Assembly (NCBI RefSeq): GCF_020103695.1
Contig: NZ_JAHXBF010000001.1
Location: forward strand, 558,001-622,000
Direction: 5' to 3'
Source: Hyalangium versicolor
Lineage (GTDB): Bacteria > Myxococcota > Myxococcia > Myxococcales > Myxococcaceae
DNA length: 64,000 nucleotides
This document shows positions 34,654 through 43,451 of the stretch, one piece after another. The position numbers and the translations under genes are program-made. Below the pieces are notes generated by a model. It saw nothing but the letters and a program-made list of their open reading frames with translations. It searched no databases and had not been told where the DNA came from. Numbering within the stretch: position 1 is the stretch's first letter; each line of letters begins with the position of its first letter.

Positions 34654-35673
34654 TCAGCAAGGGGCGGCTGTCATCAAGGCGCCCGCTTTCACTGCGTTGA
34701 TCATGACAGTGAGGGTCCGGACCTGTTCGAACAGCCGCCGGAAGGGCAGGCCCTCGACATATCCGTGCCCCGCAGCGGTCTGCACTGCGTCGCGCGCGAT
34801 CCGGAAGGAGAGGTCGCCGACGTGGCCGACGCTGAACTCCGCGATGCCTCCCTTCATCCCGGGCGGTTCGCACTGCTCGATGCTCGCGGTCAGATAGAGC
34901 GAGAGCGCTTCCTGGTTCAACGCCAGATCCGCAAGGCGCACGGCGACGGCCTGGTGCTGAGTGATGGGCTTCCCAGCGGACTGCCGCGTTCTGGCATAGG
35001 CATACGCCTCATCGACGAGCCGCCGCGTCGCTCCGACGATCAGCCCGCACAGAAGGGCCATCTGCGCGCGGACGTAGGTATCCCAGGCTCCCGCCGCCAG
35101 TGGCCTCATGCCGATGTCGCTACGAGTGACTCCTGGCTGGAGCGAACAGGTGAGCACCTCGCCGAAGGGAAAGCCGAGCAGGCCGCCCTTCCGTGAGCAG
35201 GTGAGCCCAGACACGCAGATCCCCCTGCTGACAGGAACAGCCAGGGTCGGTCCGTTCGGGTCGAAGAGGGCGATCGTCGGTGGACAGGCCGGATCGACCA
35301 TGGGCTGCCACGACGTCCACTGCGTAGCGCTGGCGTTCGGAATGGCGACGAGATCCGCCAATGGAGGAAGCTCCGCGGCCCTGGCCGGTGCACTGGACAG
35401 TCCTCGCCATGCAGCCGGCAGGTTGGCGTGTCCGAGCAGCTCGGCCATGTGGAAGAGCAGCACCGGCACGTCTTCGCGGCTCTCGAGTTCGGGCAGCACG
35501 CTCTCGAGTTCGAGTTCCCGCACGAGCGCGACCGCCGCCCACAGGTGTGCGCGCTCTGTCGAGGAAAGATCGCGGATGGCGCTGGCGACGGCTCGGGCCG
35601 CGCTCACATAGGGTTCGGCGACCGGCGAACACCGGAAATCGATCGGAGCAGAAGGATCTTCATGAGGAGTCAT
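34654..35673 (-). CDS. Divergent acyl-CoA dehydrogenase-like protein
   Basis: This 339-residue protein has recognisable acyl-CoA dehydrogenase helices in its C-terminal half: KPITQHQAVAVRLADLALNQ, then RDAVQTAAGHGYVEGLPFRRLFEQ. The N-terminal half is poorly conserved. The segment that normally carries the catalytic Glu in the EGT motif is missing; the protein ends soon after FEQVRTL. It may be a non-catalytic or altered partner of the intact dehydrogenase encoded next to it (35751-36932), as in heteromeric dehydrogenases; this is inference. I chose ATG 35673 because GGAG lies just upstream; ATG at 35694 is the alternative. Confidence 0.8.
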   Translation of the reverse strand: MTPHEDPSAPIDFRCSPVAEPYVSAARAVASAIRDLSSTERAHLWAAVALVRELELESVLPELESREDVPVLLFHMAELLGHANLPAAWRGLSSAPARAAELPPLADLVAIPNASATQWTSWQPMVDPACPPTIALFDPNGPTLAVPVSRGICVSGLTCSRKGGLLGFPFGEVLTCSLQPGVTRSDIGMRPLAAGAWDTYVRAQMALLCGLIVGATRRLVDEAYAYARTRQSAGKPITQHQAVAVRLADLALNQEALSLYLTASIEQCEPPGMKGGIAEFSVGHVGDLSFRIARDAVQTAAGHGYVEGLPFRRLFEQVRTLTVMINAVKAGALMTAAPC

Positions 35674-35750
35674 GGATGTCTCCGTGAATGGCATTGATCG
35701 AATGCCGGAGTGGGGAACGGAGGGTGGGGAGTCCCGCGTGCCCGGGGTGC

Positions 35751-36932
35751 TCAGTGCAAGTATGCCCTGGCGATCATCAGGCGCTGCATGTCACCGGTTC
35801 CCTCCAGGATGTCGAAGGCCTTGGCATCGCGATAGAACTGTTCGATCCGGTCCCCCACCGTGACGGCCTTGGCCGGGAATAGCGTCGACAGCCGGTGTGC
35901 CAGCTCCATGGAGACGGTGGACGCGAACGCCTTGGCCAGCGACGCATCGGTCGAAGCGTGTTGCCCCGCGTCGAACTTCCATGCGGCACGGAGCGCCAGG
36001 AGCTGCGATGAGCAGATCCGGGCACGGAACATGTTGAGCTCTTCGCGTGCCTGCTCGGTCGTGGTGCGTGACAGCTCCGCCTCGCCGCTGTCGAGGCATC
36101 GCTCGGCATGGTCCACCATGCCGAGGCAGCCGCCGTTGATGAGCGAGGAGAGCACGGGTCGCATGTAGTCCCACGCGGCCTGCGCGCCCGTGAAGGCGTC
36201 CATCAGGGGGCCACGTTTGCCGGTGTGCCCCAGCATGTTCGTCGCTGGCACCCGGCAGTCGGAGAAGGAGAGGGACGCGAGCTGGCTCGCCCTGAGCCCC
36301 ATCATGTCCTCGCAGCGGTCCACCGAGAACCCTGGCGTGTCGCGCGGCACGACGAACGCGCGAATGGCGAAGCGCCCCTTGCTCGGGTCGATCGAGGCGA
36401 ACACGACGACGACGTCCGCCCTTCCTCCGCTGGTGATGAAGCACTTGGTACCGTTGAGCACGTAGTCATCCCCGGCGCGTGTGGCCACCGTGCGCATGGC
36501 GGCGGCATCCGAGCCGCCCTGGGGTTCGGTGATGGCAAAGGCTCCCCACACCGGCCTCGTCTGCCCGAGGAACCGCTGGAAGTAGGCGACCTTCTGTTCT
36601 TCCGTTCCCAGCGCGAGCACAGGCGGGCACGACAGCCCTGGGCCGGGCAGGCCGATCGGAAGTGCTGGGCAGATGCGTCCGATGCGCTCGAAGACCACCG
36701 CCCGCCGGACAGCCGTCGACGTGAGCGCGATGCCACCATACGAGACGGGCATGTTCACGCGGTTCAGCAGGTCGACGGGCATCAGCGACCAGAGCTCGCT
36801 CGGGATGTCCGCCTCCGCATCGGCTCGTGCAGCGAGCGGAGCCAGGTGCGTCTCCAAGGCTTCGAAGAGCTGCCAGGTCTCCGGATCCGCGCGGCGGCTC
36901 TCCCTCAGCACCTCGTCGGGGTCGACCCTCAC
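35751..36932 (-). CDS. Acyl-CoA dehydrogenase
   Basis: This 393-residue flavoprotein has FAITEPQGGSDAAAMRT (FAD and substrate loop), GTKCFITSGGRAD, and the C-terminal DILEGTGDMQRLMIAR with the catalytic Glu. It should dehydrogenate the alpha-beta bond of an acyl thioester. Carrier-bound aminoacyl substrates are known for related pathway enzymes such as prolyl-PCP oxidases, and the ACP in this operon makes that possible. The start is a GTG whose last bases overlap the upstream pentapeptide-gene stop (GTGA), with GGGAG upstream. An open frame continues farther upstream, but it overlaps the pentapeptide gene. Confidence 0.92.
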   Translation of the reverse strand: MRVDPDEVLRESRRADPETWQLFEALETHLAPLAARADAEADIPSELWSLMPVDLLNRVNMPVSYGGIALTSTAVRRAVVFERIGRICPALPIGLPGPGLSCPPVLALGTEEQKVAYFQRFLGQTRPVWGAFAITEPQGGSDAAAMRTVATRAGDDYVLNGTKCFITSGGRADVVVVFASIDPSKGRFAIRAFVVPRDTPGFSVDRCEDMMGLRASQLASLSFSDCRVPATNMLGHTGKRGPLMDAFTGAQAAWDYMRPVLSSLINGGCLGMVDHAERCLDSGEAELSRTTTEQAREELNMFRARICSSQLLALRAAWKFDAGQHASTDASLAKAFASTVSMELAHRLSTLFPAKAVTVGDRIEQFYRDAKAFDILEGTGDMQRLMIARAYLH

Positions 36933-37231
36933 GGCGAGTCTCCCTTCCCGGAGTCCCGTTGCGCGGCCTGGTAGGTGTCGAGCAGGAGCTTCACATCGAT
37001 GCCCTCGATGGTCATGCCCTCGTACTCGCAGTTGCTGATGCTCACGCCAATGAAGCTGGCCCGGGTGAAGGAGCTCCCGTCGAGGAGGACATCCTTGAAG
37101 CTCGACTGGGCGAGCGAGACCTCCGAGAACGTGCTGCCAGCCAGACGCACGTCGTCGAACTTGCTGCACGCGAGGTCGGAATCAGTGGCTTCGATCTTGT
37201 GGATGACGTCGTTGAGGTTGATCGTACTCAT
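36929..37231 (-). CDS. Small pentapeptide-repeat-like protein
   Basis: This 100-residue protein has repeating five-residue units with Phe or Leu at every fifth position (CSKFDDVRLAGSTFSEVSLA, then QSSFKDVLLDGSSFTRASFI). They predict about two turns of a right-handed quadrilateral beta-helix. Pentapeptide proteins include DNA-gyrase protectors and scaffold proteins, and also immunity proteins. This one is short and lies directly after the MATE exporter gene (1 nt gap) and overlaps the dehydrogenase start, so a self-resistance or scaffolding role in the pathway is plausible but not shown. Confidence 0.75.
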   Translation of the reverse strand: MSTINLNDVIHKIEATDSDLACSKFDDVRLAGSTFSEVSLAQSSFKDVLLDGSSFTRASFIGVSISNCEYEGMTIEGIDVKLLLDTYQAAQRDSGKGDSP

Positions 37232-37232
37232 G

Positions 37233-38669
37233 TCAGGTTCTCCTCTCCTGTGAATGAAGAGCCGTCAGTTGTCTTGAGAAGGGCGTCGCCAGGTTCGGGC
37301 GGAGCTCGCTGTAGCAGCGCCGCGTCACCGCCACGGCGGTGACGCCAAACCCGATGAGCAGTCCCCACCAGACACCGCGCACGCCGTGGCCGAGCACCGG
37401 GCCCAGGAGGAACTGGCTGCCTGCGGCGATCACGCAGTACCCCAGGAAGGATTGCATGAGCGGGGCTCGGGTCTGGCCCACGCCGCGAAGGATCGCCGCG
37501 CCGATGATGATGAGGCCTTGGATGGTGAGCAGGATGCCGCCCGGGAGCATGAGCTGTCGGAGAAGCGTCTGCGCCTCGGGCGCGAAGGCGGCCTTGCCGA
37601 GAAACACCGCCCCGAGCTGCACGGGAATCGCCGCGAACACCGCGATGACCAGCACTCCGAACACGGCGCCGAGCATCAACGACACCACCGCGACCCGGTT
37701 GCGATTGATCACATCTCCCTTCGAGTGCAGCACGGCGATCCGTTGCACGGCGGCGTGCCCGAGGCCGACGGGGACGACCTGACACAAACTCACCCACAGC
37801 AACACGATCGAGTGCACGGGGATCGCGGACGTCCAGTAGCGTCCGATGATGAGCGAGCTGATCAGTGGGGCGAGGCTGTCGAGGAGGATGACGACGCCGA
37901 TCGGCCAGCCCACCGAAGCGACGATCGCGCTCGCCGCTCGCAGCTTCGCCTTCACCTCGGTGAGGGTGCCGGGACGGGGCCGCAGATCGGGGAAGGCGCG
38001 CAGTGACAAGGCAGCGAGCAGCAGCATCAGCCAGTTCGAGGCGGAGACGCTGAGCAGGACCCTCACGGCCGTACTCCCCAACACGGCTGGCCACAGGCCT
38101 GTGGTGGCGGTGGCGATGATGGCCGCGCTCGCGGCACCGGTCGCATACACCAGCGTCACGATGCCGGGCTTTTCCCGCAGTGACGCGTGGACGCGGTACA
38201 CAGCCATCCAGAGCGCGGGAATGATACCGATGGCGGCCACCGCACCCTGCGGAGGTGCCAGCGCTACGACGTCCGAGTTCATCCCGAGCATTCTCAAGAT
38301 GGCGCCAATGGCGAAGCTGAGCATCATCGAGCCCACTCCGAGCGCAAGCGCCAACAGGAGCCCGGCGACGATGGCCGCGTCGTACGCGCTCTGATCCTTG
38401 CGCCCGAGCGCCTGCCCCGCGACGAAGTAGAGCGCCTGCAAGCTGCCAGAGGCGGCGAGGAAGATGGTCAGATTGACGGACGTCACCAGCGAGTAGCTGG
38501 AGAAGGTCATCGCGGCCTCTTTCGCGACGAGGCTCGCGACGTAGAGGCTCGCGAGCAGCGGAGCCACCTGGGTCGCGACCGTCTTCATCGCGAGCACGGA
38601 GAGAGCCCAGACGACAGCGGAGGTACCTCTGGGAGCGGCCCGCGTCTCCTGTAGCGAGGATGCCTTCAT
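37233..38669 (-). CDS. MATE-family exporter
   Basis: This 478-residue polytopic membrane protein has about twelve hydrophobic segments and the two-bundle layout of MATE transporters. Typical pieces are YSLVTSVNLTIFLAASGS in the first bundle, PIGVVILLDSLAPL at the start of the second, and GHAAVQRIAVLHSKGD. MATE proteins expel drugs or metabolites with proton or sodium exchange, so this is the likely inner-membrane exporter or self-protection pump of the operon. The start is ATG 38669, which overlaps the upstream stop by ATGA with AAGGA upstream; a longer open frame to 38741 overlaps the thiolase-like gene. Confidence 0.88.
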   Translation of the reverse strand: MKASSLQETRAAPRGTSAVVWALSVLAMKTVATQVAPLLASLYVASLVAKEAAMTFSSYSLVTSVNLTIFLAASGSLQALYFVAGQALGRKDQSAYDAAIVAGLLLALALGVGSMMLSFAIGAILRMLGMNSDVVALAPPQGAVAAIGIIPALWMAVYRVHASLREKPGIVTLVYATGAASAAIIATATTGLWPAVLGSTAVRVLLSVSASNWLMLLLAALSLRAFPDLRPRPGTLTEVKAKLRAASAIVASVGWPIGVVILLDSLAPLISSLIIGRYWTSAIPVHSIVLLWVSLCQVVPVGLGHAAVQRIAVLHSKGDVINRNRVAVVSLMLGAVFGVLVIAVFAAIPVQLGAVFLGKAAFAPEAQTLLRQLMLPGGILLTIQGLIIIGAAILRGVGQTRAPLMQSFLGYCVIAAGSQFLLGPVLGHGVRGVWWGLLIGFGVTAVAVTRRCYSELRPNLATPFSRQLTALHSQERRT

Positions 38670-39817
38670 CTCTGTGCTTCCTTTCCGCTCACGGAACACC
38701 AGAGCTGGGCGCCCACCGATCCGCCGTACGACATTCCCCACGAGAGAAACGATCCGTCATTCCTCACGCGGCCCGTTCTCACACCGTCGGAGAGCTCCGC
38801 GAGCAGCGCGGGTGCGGCGGCCGCGCACCAATAGCCATCGTCCTCGCGAGGCGCGAAGACAGGAGCCCGCACGCCGAGGCGCTCCCTGAGCCGGAGGTCC
38901 ACGTCGGGGTGCAGGCCGGAAGAGATCCAGCCCGACAGGCCCATCGGGGTTACGCCATGTTCGCGCAGACAGTCCGCGATCACAGACTCCGCCGCGTCGA
39001 GCATGGCGGGGGTGTCGAGCGTCAGAGACCGTCGCGCGCGCGGGGCGGGTGTCTTGTTCGCGCCCGTGCTGTCGCCTCGCAATGGCGGGAGACCTCGAAC
39101 CTCGAACGACGGCAGGGGCCGCACCTCGAGCGGCGGCTCGCGGATGAACGGATTGAAGCTGCGAACTGTCCCGCCCACGTAGCGCAGGCCGGGCTGCTCC
39201 TCACGCGTGAACCAGGCGGCGACAGCGCCATCGCCGAGCACCGTGGATGAGTCCCAGCGTCGAGGGAACGCGACGGGCCACCGCTCAGCGGCGATGAAGA
39301 GGGCGCCGCGGCCAGGCTTCGTCAGCATCGAATCGATGATGTCCACCGCGCCCGGCAGCGAAGCCCCCTGGAGCTGGGACACCGCGAAGTGTGGCACGTG
39401 GGAGAGGCCCACCGTTCCCACGATCCCGCCGATCATCGAATGGAAGATGCCACTCTCATCGAGCGACGTTGCGGAGCACACGACGAGCTCACATCGCGCG
39501 GCCAACTCCTTCATCGGGAGCACTTCGGCGAGCGCGGCGACCGCCTGACCAGCCAGCTCCGCCTGCGTGCGCGTGCGGGAGATGCGGAACCGTAGCCCCT
39601 CCGGGGGCGCGGTCATTTCAGCCCCCAGCCCGCACAGCTCTCGCGAGTCATGACCGATCTGTGCGTGGAGGAACTCCGCGATGCCGCGCTCCAGCGAGAC
39701 TTCTGTCGTGGCGTACTCGGCGGTGACCGCGGCGGTCCAACCCGGCAGGTCGAGGAAGTCTGGTGGTCTCGCGACCCGGGCCCAGGCGAGGGTCAGTGGA
39801 GCTTCAGCGGCGTTCAT
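38666..39817 (-). CDS. Thiolase-fold protein lacking the catalytic Cys (KAS III-like, degenerate)
   Basis: This 383-residue protein has the order of a ketosynthase III or chain-length-factor-like fold: CELVVCSATSLDESGIFH, then HFAVSQLQGASLPGAVDII, then FIAAERW and a second half with LDAAESVIADCLREHGVTP. In the nucleophile segment the expected Cys is Ala (QLQGASLPGAV). It is therefore unlikely to condense by the usual acyl-enzyme route and may be a structural partner of an active homologue or a modified acyltransferase. The ATG at 39817 overlaps the end of the ACP gene by 14 nt. It is one of four thiolase-fold genes in this operon. Confidence 0.72.
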   Translation of the reverse strand: MNAAEAPLTLAWARVARPPDFLDLPGWTAAVTAEYATTEVSLERGIAEFLHAQIGHDSRELCGLGAEMTAPPEGLRFRISRTRTQAELAGQAVAALAEVLPMKELAARCELVVCSATSLDESGIFHSMIGGIVGTVGLSHVPHFAVSQLQGASLPGAVDIIDSMLTKPGRGALFIAAERWPVAFPRRWDSSTVLGDGAVAAWFTREEQPGLRYVGGTVRSFNPFIREPPLEVRPLPSFEVRGLPPLRGDSTGANKTPAPRARRSLTLDTPAMLDAAESVIADCLREHGVTPMGLSGWISSGLHPDVDLRLRERLGVRAPVFAPREDDGYWCAAAAPALLAELSDGVRTGRVRNDGSFLSWGMSYGGSVGAQLWCSVSGKEAQR

Positions 39818-40091
39818 CGACCTTCTTCTCCACGAATGAGACGAGGTTCCCCCAGCGGCTGAACAGGTCCGCGGACAGGTCCTCCACATCGATGGCGATG
39901 TCGAACACCTTCTCGATGGCGGAAAGGAGCGCGATCACATTCAGCGACTCAAGGCCGAGCTCGTAAAGGTTGGCGTCATCCGTGAGATCTCGTGGTGAGA
40001 TGTCCAACTTCAGGGTCTCGAGGAGGATCTGACGGAGTTGATCGGCGACATTCGAAGTAGCGCCAGCGGTATGACCTGCCTGCATTTCCAT
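39804..40091 (-). CDS. Acyl carrier protein
   Basis: This small carrier protein of about 95 residues has the phosphopantetheine Ser in YELGLESLNVIALLSAIE; Glu replaces the usual Asp before the Ser. Helix I is VADQLRQILLETLKLD, and the C-terminal region DVEDLSADLFSRWGNLVSFV is typical. It lies between the ATP-grasp gene and a thiolase-like gene, so it is the expected tether for the substrate of this pathway. Start choice: ATG 40091 has GGGGA at a suitable distance; ATG 40100 and GTG 40106 are in frame upstream. It has no sign of belonging to the modular NRPS/PKS proteins, which carry their own carriers. Confidence 0.93.
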   Translation of the reverse strand: MEMQAGHTAGATSNVADQLRQILLETLKLDISPRDLTDDANLYELGLESLNVIALLSAIEKVFDIAIDVEDLSADLFSRWGNLVSFVEKKVDERR

Positions 40092-40151
40092 GGTGTTCAT
40101 CCCCACGTTGATGGTTGCTGTTTTGCGCCCTTGCGCGGCTTCAGCGAAGGA

Positions 40152-41366
40152 CTACAGGCGCTGTATCTCCAGGGACGAATAGAACCGCTCGTACAGCGCG
40201 CTCCGCCTCGTATCGAACTCCGTGCGATCCGGGGACGAGAACACGAGCAGCCCCGTGAAGTCCGTGCAGTGCGAGGCCGCGGCCAGGAACTGGCCGGGTT
40301 TGAGATCGATCTTCACGTAACGGATCCACGACTCGGAGAACATGTCGGGTGTCGCGGCGCGCTGCACGAAACCCGCGAACGCCTGACGGAAGCCCATGAG
40401 CGCGAATGTCTGTCCGGTCTTTTGCTGGCCGGAAGGAATGAGGTCTCCGCGTCCTGCTTCGAGGAGCAGGACCGCTCGCGAGAAGTTGATACCGCACTGT
40501 CCTTCCATCATGAGAACGATGCCTCCACCGCCCGGCCGCGCTGCTACCTCCAGGAAGACAATCTCGTTCTGCGATGTGACGAAGCACTCCATGTGGGTGA
40601 CGCCATTCTCGAGCTTCAACACGCTCAGCATGCGCGTGGAGAAGGCTTCGAGCCGCTCCTTGAGCTCCCCCTCGGTGAGCATGACGCTCACGAATGGCGT
40701 GCCGGCCGTGAAATCGATGTTTGCCATTCCTGGCAGATACGGCGCGCTCGATGTGTGAATGGGCTTGCCGTCACGGACGACCGCATTCACGTGATAGAGC
40801 GTCCCCTCGATGAACTCCTCTGCCTCGAAGGACTTCGCTGCATGGCCCTGGCCGTACCAGTGATTGAGCTCATCGCGTGAGTCGATGAACGAGACATCGC
40901 GGGAGCCCTGGCCGTCCACGGGTTTGATGACGAGCCGGTGATATTTTGCGAGCAGTGCCTCGACACCCGCGCGGTTCTCGCAGCTCACGTGCTCGGGCAC
41001 GCGGACGCCGGCTGCGCGCAGGAGCTTTTTCATCAACATCTTGTTCCGGAAGCGCTGGGCATCCTCGGGCCTTGCTCCAGGCAACTTCAGTTCGTTGCGA
41101 ACGCGAGCGGCCACGTCGACCAGCAACTCGTCCAGGGTGGCGACAGCGAACACGCCATGTTCCGCGTGACGTCGCATCGCCCGCTGACACACGTCGTCGG
41201 GGTCTCTCCACCGGACGATCTCGATGTCGGCTGTCTCGAAGTACTTCGCGTTGGCTTTGTCGACGAAGACCGCGACCGGGAAGGGCAGGTTGGCGAGGAT
41301 CGAGCTGCCATCTAGCGCCGTGAACGCGCGGCCATCGCCGCGTGCGAAGATCAACATCTTACTCAT
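40152..41366 (-). CDS. ATP-grasp ligase, candidate aminoacyl-ACP synthetase (BtrJ-like)
   Basis: This protein of about 404 residues has ATP-grasp features: RFRNKMLMKKLLRAAGV, HRLVIKPVDGQGSRDV (ATP-binding Lys and Gly loop), EEFIEGTLYHV, and the metal-binding ENGVTHMECFV with EIVFLEVAARPGGG. ATP-grasp enzymes join a carboxylate to an amine or thiol through an acyl phosphate. With an ACP next door and a fold-III decarboxylase downstream, loading of an amino acid onto the ACP, as BtrJ does in butirosin biosynthesis, is the leading inference. A dipeptide ligase is the alternative. ATG 41366 has AAGGAG upstream and overlaps the preceding stop by 8 nt. Confidence 0.85.
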   Translation of the reverse strand: MSKMLIFARGDGRAFTALDGSSILANLPFPVAVFVDKANAKYFETADIEIVRWRDPDDVCQRAMRRHAEHGVFAVATLDELLVDVAARVRNELKLPGARPEDAQRFRNKMLMKKLLRAAGVRVPEHVSCENRAGVEALLAKYHRLVIKPVDGQGSRDVSFIDSRDELNHWYGQGHAAKSFEAEEFIEGTLYHVNAVVRDGKPIHTSSAPYLPGMANIDFTAGTPFVSVMLTEGELKERLEAFSTRMLSVLKLENGVTHMECFVTSQNEIVFLEVAARPGGGGIVLMMEGQCGINFSRAVLLLEAGRGDLIPSGQQKTGQTFALMGFRQAFAGFVQRAATPDMFSESWIRYVKIDLKPGQFLAAASHCTDFTGLLVFSSPDRTEFDTRRSALYERFYSSLEIQRL

Positions 41367-42447
41367 GACGCGCTCCTTGCTGTGGGCGTGTGTGCCTGAC
41401 ACCGCCGTGGATTGTTGGAGGGAAGGGATGGCGGCTGGTCCAGCCGGTCGGTGTGGCGATGGCGTCGGGAGCGCAGCGCACGAGGAGCGCGCCTGCGTGG
41501 CCCGCGGGCGAGGCGGTCCAGATGACGGCCCTCACCGGCCTGCCCATGCGCACCGCCGCGGCCACGGCGGTCCGGAGCCCCGCCAGCGGAGAGGGGCTGG
41601 AGAGGTGCACGCCCGGGAGCGGACCGTCGAGGCATTCACCTCCGATGCCCGTGACCTGAGCGAGCCAGGAGTTCAGCCCCGTCTCGTAGTCATCACCCGC
41701 CAGGCAGAGCGATGCCCGATCCACGTCCGGGTTCTCCTGAAGCAGCCGGGTGATGCAGCGCTCGGCGAGGGCGCGCACGGACGCGAGTTGTCGCTCGGCG
41801 GGAGCCGTCCAGAGGTCGTGATCAGGCGGTTGGCTCGAGGCGACGACGGATTCGATCTCGGCAATGGGAGCGGAGATCAGGTCGCTCGAGGCCACGAGGC
41901 AGGCGGCGGCGGCATCGGCATGGGTGACGAGCCCCGGGACGCGACGGAAGAAGGGCGCGAGCCATTTGTCGGATGCGGAGATGCACGCGAGCCCCCCCTG
42001 GGCCGTATCCATCGCGGCGAGACGGAGGACCGCTGGGATTCCCGCGGTCCCGAGCTGCCCGACGGTTATCGCCGTGCTGGCATGGCGGAAGTGGTCGTAC
42101 CCGATGCGCATGCAGGCGGAGCCGAGGATCTGCTGATCGAGCGTGCATTGCGCGTGAATGATGGAGCGGATGTGCGGCGCCGCCGTGGATGCCGCGCTGA
42201 GCACGTCGGCCACGGCCGCCGACGCCATGTCACTGGTGCGCTCCGCGTCGGCGGCGGTCGGAGTCGAGTACTTGTCCGACAAGACCAGCACACCGCCACG
42301 TCGGACGGTCGGTGGATGCGAGCGCGTGCCAGCCGGTTCGAACAAGTGCCCATAGGCTGTGTGAATGACCGTCCCGAGCCGATTCGTGTGATGGGTGCTC
42401 GCGGGGAGGCGAACGCCGACAGCGGCGATGCGAAGCGCTAGACGCAT
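41359..42447 (-). CDS. Thiolase-fold protein lacking the catalytic Cys
   Basis: This 362-residue protein opens MRLALRIAAVGVRLPAS and has a thiolase-like layout: SIIHAQCTLDQQILGSACMR, then HASTAITVGQLGTAGIPAVL in the nucleophile-elbow region, then GGLACISASDKW and LVTHADAAAACLVAS. Thr occupies the position where a ketosynthase III has Cys (GQLGTAGIP). The second half (LCLAGDDYETGLNSW) lacks an obvious His motif. It is probably non-catalytic as a condensing enzyme. Its gene overlaps both neighbours (10 nt with the Cys-bearing homologue upstream, 8 nt with the ATP-grasp gene), which suggests stoichiometric expression and perhaps a heterodimer. Confidence 0.7.
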   Translation of the reverse strand: MRLALRIAAVGVRLPASTHHTNRLGTVIHTAYGHLFEPAGTRSHPPTVRRGGVLVLSDKYSTPTAADAERTSDMASAAVADVLSAASTAAPHIRSIIHAQCTLDQQILGSACMRIGYDHFRHASTAITVGQLGTAGIPAVLRLAAMDTAQGGLACISASDKWLAPFFRRVPGLVTHADAAAACLVASSDLISAPIAEIESVVASSQPPDHDLWTAPAERQLASVRALAERCITRLLQENPDVDRASLCLAGDDYETGLNSWLAQVTGIGGECLDGPLPGVHLSSPSPLAGLRTAVAAAVRMGRPVRAVIWTASPAGHAGALLVRCAPDAIATPTGWTSRHPFPPTIHGGVRHTRPQQGARHE

Positions 42448-43451
42448 GGGGAGTCCTCCCTTCGAGGCGCCAGGGCCATGCTCCGAGGCCCGTGGAGAAT
42501 GGGAAGCAAGGTCACCACCGTGTAGGCGCCCACGTTCGACTGCCCGCAGGAGGCGACCGCTTGCCCCTGGTCCAGGAGCGCGAAGCCCCGGTCCACCAGA
42601 TTCACCGCGAAGTCCGCGGAGCACGCGTGCCCCCGCATGCGGATGTTCTCGAGGAAGAAGGCACTCTCGGGCAGGTCGAGCGCATGGGCGATCTGAACCC
42701 AATAGTGGCGGTCAGCGTTGATTGGCATGAGCTGGCCGTACTGGCGCAGGGGAATGCCGGTGGCCTGACTGTGCTCGGCGAAGAGCAGCTTCGTATGCAG
42801 CCAGGTGTAGCGCGCGATCATCGAGATCGTCTTGGGATCGCTGGGGCCTTCGTGCAGCCCTGCGAAGTTCTTGTAGCTGATGCTCGCCAGGCGGCAGCGC
42901 ATGTTCTCCTTCGAGAGGAGGATGGCCGTCGCGCCATCGCTCTGGAGGCCTGCGTTCTGCCGGATGCGGTGCTTCGCATTGCCGAAGACACGGTCCGAGG
43001 TGACGACCAGGGCATACCGGGCATCACCATCCTCGGCGAGCAGGCGCGCGGCCCGATCGACGGCGGCGACCACCCCCGCGCACCCGATGTGCTCGATCGA
43101 GAAACACAGCTGCGGGGCAAGGTCATACCGCTGGAGGATCTCCGTGAGGAGCGAGCTGGGGGGCGGCGGCATGCTGAAGGCCTGGGTGTGCGCGTGGACG
43201 AGGTAGCGGACCTCGGAGAGGAGAGCTCCGTGCCGCGCCACGAGCGTGTCGATCGCTCCGAAGATGAGCTCCGCGTCGGAGTGCTCGGACCCTTCGTAGA
43301 AATAGCGGCACCCATGCGCGAGCAGTTCCTCCACCAACTGCGGCGAGACCTTCTGAGAGGCCGCCCATTCCACGATGTCGACAGCGGGTCCTGGGAGGTT
43401 GTACGCGGCATCCGCGATCCCGACCTCGTGATGTGTGGAGTGTTCAGCCAT
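42438..43451 (-). CDS. Ketosynthase III-like enzyme with catalytic Cys
   Basis: This 337-residue thiolase-fold protein keeps the nucleophile Cys in SIEHIGCAGVVAAVDRAARL. Upstream it has YLVHAHTQAFSMPPPP. In the C-terminal half, the segment equivalent to the FabH His motif reads LMPINADRHYW (Ile at the usual His place), and the Asn segment reads RGHACSADFAVNL (His in place of Asn). The residue set differs from a standard FabH, so it may be an acyltransferase or a specialised condensing enzyme. It overlaps the GNAT gene by 8 nt and the Cys-less homologue by 10 nt. Confidence 0.83.
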   Translation of the reverse strand: MAEHSTHHEVGIADAAYNLPGPAVDIVEWAASQKVSPQLVEELLAHGCRYFYEGSEHSDAELIFGAIDTLVARHGALLSEVRYLVHAHTQAFSMPPPPSSLLTEILQRYDLAPQLCFSIEHIGCAGVVAAVDRAARLLAEDGDARYALVVTSDRVFGNAKHRIRQNAGLQSDGATAILLSKENMRCRLASISYKNFAGLHEGPSDPKTISMIARYTWLHTKLLFAEHSQATGIPLRQYGQLMPINADRHYWVQIAHALDLPESAFFLENIRMRGHACSADFAVNLVDRGFALLDQGQAVASCGQSNVGAYTVVTLLPILHGPRSMALAPRREDSPCV

